In this document: piece by piece, positions 18,301-26,852 of the stretch
Layout: the number at the start of each line of letters is the position of its first letter
Position numbering within the stretch: position 1 is the stretch's first letter
Assembly (NCBI GenBank): GCA_032716605.1
Contig: CM064545.1
Location: 9,295,564 to 9,359,563, forward strand
Origin: Paralithodes platypus
Taxonomy: Eukaryota > Arthropoda > Malacostraca > Decapoda > Lithodidae
Length of the DNA: 64,000 nucleotides
Reading direction: 5' to 3'
Translations under genes and position numbers: made by a program
Notes under the pieces: model-generated
What the model saw: only the letters and a program-made list of their open reading frames with translations
Databases searched by the model: none
Told to the model about the DNA's origin: nothing

Positions 18301-20980
18301 TCATGCACACATATCATGAAGCTTTTCCAAGTTTATCTTGAGACCCTCAGAGATGAACACAACCTCTCAGCATTCTGGATGTCATACCTGGACATGGTTG
18401 AGATCATGCTGGACTTAATTCGAGCCTCCAGAGAAGGCAACTGGATGCTCCACCTAGGAGCAATCCGACAGATGATACCGTGGTGTTTTGCCTATGACAA
18501 AGTGAACTATGCCCGGTTCCTAACCTACTACTATGCCTTGATGTCTCGACTGCCCATTGAACACCCAGAGGTCCATGAACACTTCATGCAAGGTGGCTTT
18601 TCGGTCCAGATCGGTAGCAAGAATCCCTTTGGACGGATCCCTGTGGACCAGACAATCGAAGAGACGATCAACAAAGACACCCAGACACCAGGGGGCAGAA
18701 AAGGCTTCAGCCTGAAAGGCGGAGCTGTCGCCAGGTACTACCTGACATCGGAGTATCGCAGCAGGTACTTAAGGCAGCTCAGGACTATGGTAGTAGGCCA
18801 AAAGTATACTGACTTCAGCCACCCAGACCTACAGATGCCCAGGATTAGAAGAGATGAGGCCGATGTCCAATCTTTAGTTCAACTGATGGAGACCAGCTGG
18901 TTGAACCCCTTCAACGCAGAGCAAGAAGATCTTGTCAGTTTGTCAACTGCGACTATGGCACCACCAGAAGTTGTCAAAGACCTTCTAGGGGCCTACAGAA
19001 TAGGAGAGGATGCATATCAAGCCTTCAAGGAAGAGCGCCTGGAGATCGATACGCCAACTATACAGTTTCATGACACGATGACGAAGACGAAACTGAGAAC
19101 GTTCACTAACATCAGAATGAAGCCACGCTCACAAGACCATGCCAAGGAGGTTATCTTAAAGGCTGACAGGAACCTATTTGGCCAGATGATCCTTGTTGCC
19201 GAGAACAGAAAGCTCAAAATGAGTGATGTCTTGGCTCATCCCCTGGGGCCTTTGCCTTGGGCACTTGCCAGCGGTGATGGGTCTCTCCGCAAGACCAACA
19301 AGGCTGCCCTCGCAAAGGAGTTAGAGAGGAATGTTTCTCCTGCAGAAGTGATACCCGAGCCCTCTGCTACCATAATTGATGGGATGAGCCTGGTCCACAA
19401 ACTGAAGGGAAACGACAAAACTTTTTCACAGCTTGCAGGTACAGCACTGAGTCACGCTGTTCATGAAGGTGCTAAGAGCAGGCGCATTGATGTTGTGTTT
19501 GATATCTACAAGGAGACATCCATCAAGGATGCAGAACGAGCCAAAAGAAGTGCAGGCACAGGAATTCATTTCAAGAACATTCAACCTGGGCACAACATCC
19601 AGCAGTGGAGAAAGTTACTCGGTAGTTCCTCCAACAAGGCAAGTCTTATCAAGTTCTTGGTAGAAGAATGGAAGGCACCACAGCACAGGGAGAAGCTCAA
19701 GGACAAGGAGCTGTATGTCACATGTGAGCAGCGCTGCTTCAAGATCACCAAAGAGCAGTGGGAAGAGGCTCCTGAGCTTAAGTCAACTCAAGAAGAAGCA
19801 GACACACGCCTTCTTCTCCATGCACTTCATGCAGCAGAATCTGGGAACAAGTCTGTCATCATCACTGCAGAAGATACAGACGTCATGGTGTTGTGTCTTG
19901 GCATGTGCCACAAGATCCCATCCCATCTGTTCCAGAAGTGCGGGACGAAGAACCGGACAAGATTCCTGGATATCACCAAACTGAGCCGCACACTGGGAGG
20001 CAGCGTGTGTGATTCATTGATTGGTATGCATGCCTTTACAGGCTGTGATACCGTCAGTGCATTCGCTGGCCGAGGGAAGATGACGACACTCAAGCAGGTG
20101 AAGATGGACAAGACATACCAGCATGCTTTTCACGAACTTGGACGCTCATGGGAAGTGTCTCCTGAACTCTTTGAGAAGCTACAGGAAATCACCTGCCACA
20201 TGTACCTACCATCTACCCACACAACTAAGGTAAACAAGCTTCGGTATGAGCTGTTCTGTGCAAGACGTGGAGAGGTAGAGTCAAGTCAACTCCCTCCTTG
20301 TGAGGACTGCCTCTTCATGCATGCACTGCGTGCAAACTACCAGGCTGCGATCTGGAGGAGAAGTCTTCAGAGCCAGCCATTTGTTGCGAACCCAACAGAC
20401 TGCGGTTGGATGACAGATGAGGACGGTAAGCTTGCCGTCAACTGGATGCGAGGCTCACCAGCACCAGATGCTGTTATGCAGCTACTGTCTTGCAAGTGTG
20501 TGCGGTCATGCGAACTCCCTAAGTGTACTTGCCTCAGCAATGGTCTAAAATGCACGGACATGTGCAGGTTACAGACATGTCAGAACAAGGCTATTGAAGA
20601 AGAGCCGGTGGCACAACAGTCAGATTCCGAGTCTGACGTAGATGATATTTAGGAGTAGTAATTTGCCATAATAGTATGTACAAGCCCATGGCATGCTTAG
20701 TGTGTATTTACAGGACTTGTATTAAATGTGACAATTACTATATGCATTTTGTTGACATTTAGGCATTCCTGTCCCCAAATTTGACATTTTAAAAAAATTC
20801 GGAATTTTCGGTAGGGTATGTCTATTCAAGAAGTGATAACGACCATTAAGCTACCAATGTGCAAGGGCTATCATATCAAAACATAAACTAGAGACATGTA
20901 GCAAGCTAAAAACACCTAAGAGAATTAGTCACCCCGGGTGGTACCGATATCCCAAAATTCGGGTCTTGGCTCATGGACTA
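15392..20980 (+). mobile_element. autonomous DNA transposon encoding a PIN/XPG-like nuclease (Academ-like)
   Basis: Both ends begin TAGTCCATGAGCCA when read inward. The TIRs continue through GATATCGGTACCACC and GGGGTGACTAA; the right one carries about ten extra bases. A second matching pair (GATATGATAGCC, then TGGTAGCTTA) lies about 100-120 bp inside each end. The trinucleotide CTA flanks both sides (15389-15391, 20981-20983), a 3-bp target duplication. One uninterrupted ORF fills most of the interior. Academ transposons are known to have 3-4 bp duplications and an XPG-type nuclease, so that is my best placement; a helicase domain of classical Academ is not visible. It is nested in the 8.4-kb long-TIR element. 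Confidence 0.85.
16015..20652 (+). CDS. putative transposase: zinc-finger, RNase H-like(?), PIN/XPG nuclease, CXC protein
   Basis: 1,545 codons without interruption from ATG 16015; the frame is open from ATG 15946, but TTTTTTGCAG just before 15989 looks like a splice acceptor or non-coding leader, so MEPSARKRARID is the preferred start. Residues 13-70 and 116-178 are two related zinc-binding modules (CIIHC...HYHRKC and CIFC...C...HYHKSC). Residues about 460-690 hold motifs WDNID (D466), VFDQALY (D629), GVFHT (H657) and VESG (E681), possibly an RNase H-like core; this is inference. Residues 1118-1350 look like a FEN1/XPG-type PIN fold: IIDGMSLVH (D1122), VVFDIY (D1163), EEADTR (E1260, E1261, D1263), TAEDTDVM (D1287, D1289), TGCDTVSAFAGRGK (D1345). 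Residues 1493-1522 form a CXC/tesmin-like cysteine cluster. Presumed role: end recognition and cleavage during transposition. Confidence 0.85.
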   Translation: MEPSARKRARIDCIIHCSDDDSDALVSPQDLDSWNTLLRAAEIRQHDPVLEAAKGLEEGGIPHIHYHRKCRSLFTMKKSLDSILAKGVKIESASVDPRRRASRDAPSTSRVYAKVCIFCEKSSKYIKTTKTREPLIQCVELRADEKIRRAAIRKLNQRILGLVSRDLVAAEGHYHKSCYKLFTKDDFPAAARSGAGENQEESEEARYEEVETEALEELCLYIRTKLFPNPEVLPMTNLTSRLERSMMSRGIIQLKPATMKHVRRKIETEFGESLRFVPDEKGKLLIYPRSLSMDDLARQAHKMAKDLQEARAANSEDVLTKAGMQLRNEINKQDVSQPWPPDTDQNVIPAAVTQFLHTLLTGECECETPSERAQRLATSFGSDLVFAVTSGKTKPPKHVLLTNAVKSLTGNTELIRTLNRLGHCVSYSMFEEIDTALCIQKLECSKDDIPLPANIYPGVFTTLAWDNIDRLEETLSGAGTSHRVNGIAVQSKVAGSVPEKVLPEITKSKIRSITQTSSMLPIYNVGRRAGPPRIETAYVDTTKEVQDSKTKNHIWLLTRMSDHEDQSISSWTGFNIKMRRDIAVVQDTVSYLPTINAPATEMSTVNEILEQTHAIMQSLQLNKIVCVFDQALYAKAAEVIWKQEKFKNIIIRMGVFHTICNLISTIGKRFQDAGLRDLCVESGIIAEGSVSGVMNGKRYNRAVRLHKLVYEALMRLAWKGFLSWLEENHSRDINHLDETLKDINSFHSNVSQGLFQELMESESCTHIMKLFQVYLETLRDEHNLSAFWMSYLDMVEIMLDLIRASREGNWMLHLGAIRQMIPWCFAYDKVNYARFLTYYYALMSRLPIEHPEVHEHFMQGGFSVQIGSKNPFGRIPVDQTIEETINKDTQTPGGRKGFSLKGGAVARYYLTSEYRSRYLRQLRTMVVGQKYTDFSHPDLQMPRIRRDEADVQSLVQLMETSWLNPFNAEQEDLVSLSTATMAPPEVVKDLLGAYRIGEDAYQAFKEERLEIDTPTIQFHDTMTKTKLRTFTNIRMKPRSQDHAKEVILKADRNLFGQMILVAENRKLKMSDVLAHPLGPLPWALASGDGSLRKTNKAALAKELERNVSPAEVIPEPSATIIDGMSLVHKLKGNDKTFSQLAGTALSHAVHEGAKSRRIDVVFDIYKETSIKDAERAKRSAGTGIHFKNIQPGHNIQQWRKLLGSSSNKASLIKFLVEEWKAPQHREKLKDKELYVTCEQRCFKITKEQWEEAPELKSTQEEADTRLLLHALHAAESGNKSVIITAEDTDVMVLCLGMCHKIPSHLFQKCGTKNRTRFLDITKLSRTLGGSVCDSLIGMHAFTGCDTVSAFAGRGKMTTLKQVKMDKTYQHAFHELGRSWEVSPELFEKLQEITCHMYLPSTHTTKVNKLRYELFCARRGEVESSQLPPCEDCLFMHALRANYQAAIWRRSLQSQPFVANPTDCGWMTDEDGKLAVNWMRGSPAPDAVMQLLSCKCVRSCELPKCTCLSNGLKCTDMCRLQTCQNKAIEEEPVAQQSDSESDVDDI

Positions 20981-20984
20981 CTAC

Positions 20985-21235
20985 GCCACAGACACTCGCA
21001 CATACCTATTTATACATCTAACTAGGCTTATATATAGCCGTTATATATGTGTGTATATTCTTCGTCTTACATATCCATCTTATAAGAACATATGGGAGTC
21101 TGCAGACAGTCGATTGGCCAAAACAAGGCAGATCCCTCTCACACCCAACCCATCTCGTTCATACGTTTATCTAATTTTATTTTGAAACTCTCTATCGTTC
21201 TTGATCCAACAATGGCGCTAGGTATCCTATTCCAC
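20985..21235 (-). pseudogene. LINE reverse transcriptase C-terminal fragment
   Basis: The minus strand reads WNRIPSAIVGSRTIESFKIK then LDKRMNEMGWV and a stop. A WN.IP...V....TI.SFK..LD ending is typical of the C-terminus of jockey/CR1-like LINE ORF2 proteins. The piece abuts the CTA duplication of the PIN-nuclease transposon, so that transposon may have landed in an older LINE tail. Confidence 0.55.
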
Positions 21236-21239
21236 ATGT

Positions 21240-22050
21240 CTATTGTCTACATATCTGTTACCATTATGGTATAATCAAACAGAAGTAAAGTCATTCATAC
21301 TTGCATAACGTGCTATAAGACAGCTTGACGACGTTCACAAGTACAAGTGCGTCAAATTCGTCAATGTGTGGATAGATACATGTGTTTGTGTAAATGAATA
21401 TGTTTGTGAGTGTAATATAAAGTAATGCAAATACAGTATATGTGCGTAAATAAATGTTTGTTTACGACTGTTATATGGATGTTCAAATGCATGTCTACAT
21501 GAGTATGTACTGTATGTGCGTGTGTAATGGCATGTACGTTTGGTTCATAATTTGGAAGTAACAAAATTATATATTTGTGAAAGAAATTGCAAAGTACTCT
21601 GTACAGTGATCAGCTCAGTAGCAGTAGGCTTTCAAGAATAAACTGAATAGCTTAATAAATTAATTGGGTGTGAGCTGGATCTGCCTTGCGTAGGCCAGTT
21701 GGGGGGGGGGGTGGGGGGGGCAGTGCAAGCTTGCATGCACGAGTAGGAATGTGCATGTACTAGCATAAAGCCTGTACGTTTGTGAGTGGAAATATGTGTT
21801 TGTATAATTGATGTACAAAATTAATAATGAATGTACAATATGTGTGTGTGTGTGAGTGTGTGTGTATGTGTTGTGTGTGTGTGTGATAGAGAGATAATGA
21901 GAGAGTCATTCACATGACTTGTCTTTGTGAATGTGCATGAGTTTGTGTGTGTTTATATAGTGAATCAACATAGAAGATAATAGGTAAAATTTCTCAATTG
22001 ATGATGCATATATTGTCTGGTGATTATTGGCATCCAAATGTGATGTTTGG
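21240..22050. other. no identifiable gene; GT-rich, G-run
   Basis: Contains a broken G-run at 21701-21720 and imperfect (GT)n at 21840-21885. A GGTGTGAGCTGGATCTGCCTT segment near 21667 resembles LINE 3' tail sequence but is too short to call. Confidence 0.5.
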
Positions 22051-22056
22051 TTAATT

Positions 22057-22075
22057 TACCTCCTCTCCCCAAAAG

Positions 22076-22138
<63 letters not shown>

Positions 22139-22185
22139 GGTATATATACCGGTATATATATATTCACTTTTGGGGAGAGGAGGTA
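22057..22185. repeat. hairpin: 25-bp perfect arms around (TA)n
   Basis: TACCTCCTCTCCCCAAAAGT at 22057 reappears as its exact complement ending at 22185, with about 80 bp of (TA)n between. Overlapping frames encoding IYIYIY are artefacts of the repeat. Confidence 0.9.
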
Positions 22186-22269
22186 GTAATAATTAATAGT
22201 AGTTGCTAACATATAACTGTGTAAGGATATTGGAGTTGGACATTATTGAATTTATATATGTTTGGTACT

Positions 22270-22650
22270 AGGGTACAGTCTTTCTTCTATTCAACTGCTG
22301 AGCTCTGGAACTCTCTCCCAGAATCAGTCTTTCACTCTTCCTATGACTTAAATTGCTTCAAACTTCGTGTGTACGCACTGTGCCCTTGTACAGAGCAAGA
22401 AGCTGAGCAGGGGTAAAGAACTCCTTGAGGTGGTTGAGCACATCCAGCTTCTGGGAGGCTGCCTTAGCAAGACTGGTAATATGGTCCTTCTAAGTAAGAG
22501 CAAAAGAAAAAGAAAAACCAAGAATATTGAGAGAAGATGAATGATTGATGTTTGTATTGTTGAAGTATAAGCGATAGTCTTCTGGCTGTTCCGGACGGGT
22601 AGTAAGATGGAGAAATTGGGTTTCGGGAGCATTAAAAGCAACAAGGTAAG
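22270..22650. pseudogene. two opposed fragments of the jockey-like LINE
   Basis: 22270-22372 (+) matches the LINE tail at about 31520-31620 (TATTCAACTRCTGAGYTYTGG, CTCTCCCAGAATCAGTCTTT). From about 22373 to 22650 the sequence is the reverse complement of the LINE at about 30950-31200 (CTTTCTCTTTTTCTTTTGCT-type and TTACTACCCGTC blocks). The pieces come from non-adjacent parts of the LINE and meet near GCACTG, a short sequence present in the second source, so the junction is a rearrangement. Confidence 0.75.
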
Positions 22651-22833
22651 GTGTTCTGCTTTGTAATCTGCAAATTCGAAGTGGTTAAGGTATTCCCCAT
22701 CTGTATGTATTCCTTTTTTTCATGAACACATTCTAAATATCACTTGAAAACCGTAGGTGAGATCGTGTCGCCCCGTCTCACTAATTTCCCAATCTTTATC
22801 TTCCCTATGTCTGTATGTAACCTGACCATGGCA

Positions 22834-22891
22834 GATATATATATATATATATATATATATTATACAACACACACACACACACACACACACA
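22834..22891. repeat. (TA)n and (CA)n microsatellites
   Basis: (AT)n at 22834-22860 is followed directly by (CA)n at 22867-22891. Confidence 0.95.
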
Positions 22892-23088
22892 AATTTTAAT
22901 TTACAAGTGGACAAGGATTCACTATTAAAAGCACCTACCCTGCCATGTATACTTCTACTCACAAACATACAACCATGTGCTCACACACACACTTACACAA
23001 ACACACATTTATATTCACAATCACAGAAACATTTCGTACTTTCATTCACAAACCCATTCGTAAATATTTCCATCCACACCGTTCATTT

Positions 23089-23089
<1 letters not shown>

Positions 23090-23132
<43 letters not shown>
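23090..23132. repeat. (CA)n microsatellite
   Basis: About 21 uninterrupted AC units. Confidence 0.95.
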
Positions 23133-23134
<2 letters not shown>

Positions 23135-23524
23135 AAGAATCTCAATTTCCTAAGCTTGGAGGAGAAGGCGTGTGAGGGGTATATAACAACGATTTACAAA
23201 GACTTTGTTGTGAGGTAACCTGGTAGGATCAAAGGGCACGTGTTTAAACTAAGAAAAAATAGATGGAAATACGATATGAACAAATTTAGCTATAAAATCA
23301 AGCTTTGTATACGTGGAACACTTGTGGTGGTGTCCCGTAGCCTACCCAGTGTGGCTGGGCTGCGAGACACCACTGGTAGTGTCACGCAGCCCAGCCAGTG
23401 AGGCTGGGCTACGGGACACCACCAGTGGTGTCCCGTAGCCACTTCGTTAACCAAACAACCTAACCTAACTTAACCTAGTGTCCTTAGAGGGGGCCTCCGC
23501 CCCCGCTGTTAACACATAGACATC

Positions 23525-25440
23525 AGACTAACCTCGGAAGTTTCCTGATCAGCAAATATAATTCTGACTAACCTCGGACTATCGACGGTTGAAGTTCTGT
23601 TAATAATACCGTGTAAAAGATCTTCTAGTGCCCTCAAACATCAAAAGAACTTCACTGATCAGAGGGCAACCCTTCCTCAATTCCATTATGGCCGAAACTG
23701 CGATTTCAGACGAAAATCTAAGTGATGTCACTCGTCACATGCAGTTTCGCAAGTCGCAACAACCAATACAATACCAAACATTGGTGTGACGTCACCGTTG
23801 CCACACGCAGTTCATTGACCAATAGAATATCAGCTTACAACACAACATTTACCTCGCCTGGCTCTTGTGTTGTGTTTCTCGTAGTCTACGGACTGTTTAC
23901 GCGGTGATTGTGGTTTATACTCAATTTACTAAGTTATTGTAGGATTATATAAATTTCGTACCTGAACTTTAAAAACCATTAACTCCATAGAAGGTATAAC
24001 AAATGTTGTATTTGAGTAATTATTGCCGGTATTTTATATATCATGAACAAACATCGCTGCCGCTACTATCGGGTATACCTTAACCACAATTTCCCTATTC
24101 TTCATAGCCTAGCTCTTCCCAGTCCCACTATCGGGGACTTCGGGTTTCCGTGTTTTTAGAATGGTTGGATAGCGAGCATAATGAGTAAATACTCATTTCC
24201 AGTAATAATCATTATTAGCCTAGGCCTAGGCTATATAGGCTAATGTTTATTAGCCTAACCTAAAAAATATAGCGTATAGGCCTACATATAAAATAGCTAG
24301 GCCTAGGCTAGCCTAATCTTGAAAATAGCTGTGGTCCATCTCCCTAATAACCTAGGCCTAAGTTATTAGCCTAACCATAAACACTTCCATCAATATCAAT
24401 ATCTGGGATAAATACCTTCCAAGACTTAGTGCATGTGGATAAAATGATAATTATAGGGAATAGGCTCGCAGCGTTATTATACATAATTTATTGGGGACAC
24501 TGTAGGTCTATGGAATCCTTATACTGTACTCTTGTATAATCCACTGTGGGAGAATAATTTTGATCACATTTATAAATTAAAATGTAAAACTTGCAAACAA
24601 AGTCAAACCAAAACTGGGACAAAGACAATATAAAGTCAAAACAACATATCAAAATCGATATGTGGAAACAACGCTTACTAAAATAACATTTTATGAAAAT
24701 ATGAAAGAACACAATCCACCACATAGGGTGCACATCACCCGATATTAATAGAAAAAACGCCCATTCTAATCAATCTCAGAGCTCTTTCGGACATCCTCAC
24801 TGTTTACAAACGCCTTCTTTATGCAGTATAATCGATATTTGCCCCCTGCTGGCAACATAGATGACGATTTCAATAATTCATGGGAGGATGAGGGGCGGGC
24901 AAAGCCCCCCCTCTAGCCATCGTGTATCCCACATTGGAATTATAACTAAGACCATGAAGACACTCATTTCTCAAAATCTGGAGGAAAAAACATGAAAAAT
25001 AAGTGTGCGAGCTTATTCCCTATAATTACCGATAAAATAGCCTAAAGGGTAGGTAACCTAGCAAATTAGCCATGGCTGTACTTATCAAATGTTTGGCAAG
25101 TTGTGTAAGCCTGTAAGGTAGGCCTAGAGACTTACCTTATAGCCTAGGCCTAGAGTAAAATCAAACCTTGTCCTGGGTCTGGCTGTTCCTCTTTTAGCTA
25201 TTATTAACACGTGAGAAACTATAGAGAAAATATAAATAGGCTAATGGGCCCATATTCTGGATTTGATTTGGTCTTGGTCAAAAACAAAACGGTGAACACA
25301 TGTTCTTCAACTTCTTCTTCTTCTTATGGGCCACGCCTTTGTATCGGCTTCCTCCCTTGTGGGGAAAGCTAGGAAAAAGTAGGAAGATATAAAATAGCAT
25401 GAAAGAGGGAGATAATGAAGAAGTTGGATACATTTGGAAG
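23525..25440. other. no identifiable gene; mosaic of local duplicates
   Basis: 24190-24370 is rich in AGGCCTAGGCTA. 24940-25030 is a direct diverged copy of 13920-14030 (CATTTCTCAAAATCTGGAGG, TTATTCCCTATAATTA). 25130-25250 is an inverted copy of 8200-8350 (AATCAAACCTTGTCCTGGGT). A GAGGGGCGGGCAAAGCCCCC hairpin lies at about 24890. No coding frame is convincing. Confidence 0.55.
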
Positions 25441-26260
25441 AAATAGCTTAACAGAAAAACTCCTCTCATCCCTTATACTTTCCTCTCTCTTTTGTTTTTC
25501 ATCCTCACTCTCCATATAATATATTCTCCAGATACTATTTAGTGCTCTCTATCCTCCACTCCCTCCAGCCCCAAGATGTATGATATACCCATATCCTCAT
25601 TCGTCTTCACTCTGCTATTCCTCTTCCCCTATACACTCCCACATCTTTCTTTCCACACGCTCTCTAACCCTCTCAAACGCCTCGTATTCTACCAGCACTT
25701 GGCCAAAAGTCTCTTCCACTCCCCCCCCCCCCCCCAACATTCTTCACATTCGTTCACCCCTCCATTCCATCTCCACTTTCGTGTATTAACCTCTATTGCC
25801 CCTGCTCAAAACTGAAATAACTGCGACGCTCAATCTCCCTCATAAACAAACTCTCTCCTTGGTTTCTCTTTCTTCAGCGTCTTTTTCTATTCCATCTCCC
25901 TCCTCCAATTTTCCAGTCCCTTTTGCTCGACTCTTCATCAGAATGTTTACAAGGCTTCTACGGCTCTCCTCTACTCTTTCCCCTGTTTCATATGTTAATT
26001 AACATCTCCATTGCTACCTCTTCTCAATCCAATCCTCTTCAATCTGTTCCAACATTTCCTTCTCTATCTACTCTTCACCCCTGTCCAGTCGTGTACCCTC
26101 CTCACCCACGTCCCTTCCACCATCTTTTCCAGTCTCATCTTAAACTTCGCCTTGGACACCCTCTCCTCGAAGGTGCTCCAGCCCATCTCACCCCTAAATG
26201 CCTCCACTGCCGTCCATAATTTCGAGCGTATGTCCTTAATGTTCTGAGTTATAATCATAT
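25440..26260 (-). pseudogene. decayed LINE reverse-transcriptase tail, pyrimidine-rich on the plus strand
   Basis: The minus-strand frame at 26064-26258 reads AVEAFRGEMGWSTFEERVSK then AKFKMRLEKMVEGTWVRRVH, a pattern like the GELGW...R...R..R segment near the C-terminus of many LINE ORF2 proteins. Downstream the frame is broken many times. The strong purine bias of the minus strand explains the long shadow ORFs on both strands. A C-run is at 25722-25735. Confidence 0.45.
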
Positions 26261-26348
26261 TCGAAAGGTCAGTTAAAGAAATTATTATGAAAGGAAAACT
26301 GTTTCCTCTATATCATAATTAATACATTATGGTATAGGCTTTATAATG

Positions 26349-26379
<31 letters not shown>

Positions 26380-26622
26380 TTCCAACTACTCCCTCTCGGG
26401 CATAGGCTGAGAGCCTGCACATCCAACCGCTCAACACGGTGAAGCCCGTGAGGTCTTGTTCCAGTCTATGGAGAGAGATACCTGAAGCATTAGAGTTCAA
26501 ATCATGGCTCGAAGCAACCCCATCTCTGAAGCTGCTCCGCCTTCTTGCTTCACTGTCTCACCACCTAGACTCGGACCCTCAGTCTCAGAACGCCACCTAT
26601 TGAGCAATGAACTCACTAGGCA
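26349..26622 (-). mobile_element. A-tailed SINE-like repeat, family S4
   Basis: Minus-strand copy ending in a T-run (plus strand 26349-26376) that is the poly(A) tail. Shared with 31741-31998 (+): CTCGGGCATAGGCTGAGAGCCTGC, TTCCAGTCTA and CACCTATTGA, as reverse complements. The gene order of A- and B-box-like words is not that of a simple tRNA head, so the origin is uncertain. Confidence 0.65.
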
Positions 26623-26623
26623 T

Positions 26624-26852
26624 TGCCCCCCCCTGTAGCATATTTTGAATATGGGAATATTCATACAGTGCGATTTAATCAGGGAAAAATGAGGGTATTT
26701 TATGTCGTTTCGGTGGGCTTTGTGTTATTAATGCACTGATACTAGGTAGCCTACAGCACAAATTCCATCCCAATAATATCTTCCCATTGATATATCGGGA
26801 TTCGAACCCGGGACCATTGGATTACCAGGTCAGTGGCAAATAAGACCATTAT
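26624..26852 (-). mobile_element. tRNA-derived SINE, family S2
   Basis: Minus-strand copy: B box GGGTTCGAATCCCG (26798-26811), followed by CAATGGGAAGATATTATTGG and ending in CATATTCAAAATATG plus a G-run. It matches the plus-strand copy at 27809-28035 along its length. Confidence 0.8.

Larger units (their letters stand above)
15065..23446. mobile_element. 8.4-kb long-TIR element with 9-bp target duplication
   Basis: TTAACCAAA at 15056-15064 is repeated at 23447-23455, and the interior begins CGAAGTGGCTACGGGACACC and ends with its complement. The inverted ends extend inward for about 185 bp on the left and 140 bp on the right (to about 15240 and 23308); the left has one extra unit. The TIRs consist of alternating palindromic modules such as GGACACCACCAGTGGTGTCC joined by AGCCCAGCC. 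Nine-base duplications with long TIRs are typical of Mutator-like elements. No transposase of its own is seen; the interior holds the PIN-nuclease transposon, LINE pieces and microsatellites. It could also be a foldback element mobilised in trans. Confidence 0.75.

Noticed and set aside
20660..20980. Host gene 3' end for the 1,545-codon ORF
   Set aside because: The ORF lies inside matched TIRs with a target duplication, so a transposon is the simpler reading.
22027..22209. ORFs made of IYIYIY, HTHTHT or LSLSLS (also 27601-27990, 31779-32210, 39900-40391, 41319-41552, 53454-53666, 22907-23218)
   Set aside because: Pure translations of (TA)n, (CA)n or (A)n microsatellites; no coding signal.
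15065..23446. Polinton/Maverick or Helitron
   Set aside because: Duplication is 9 bp rather than 6, and no DNA polymerase B, integrase, Rep or helicase is encoded.
25576..26247. Plus-strand Ser/Pro-rich ORFs
   Set aside because: Result from pyrimidine-rich composition; the minus strand has the weak LINE-like match.
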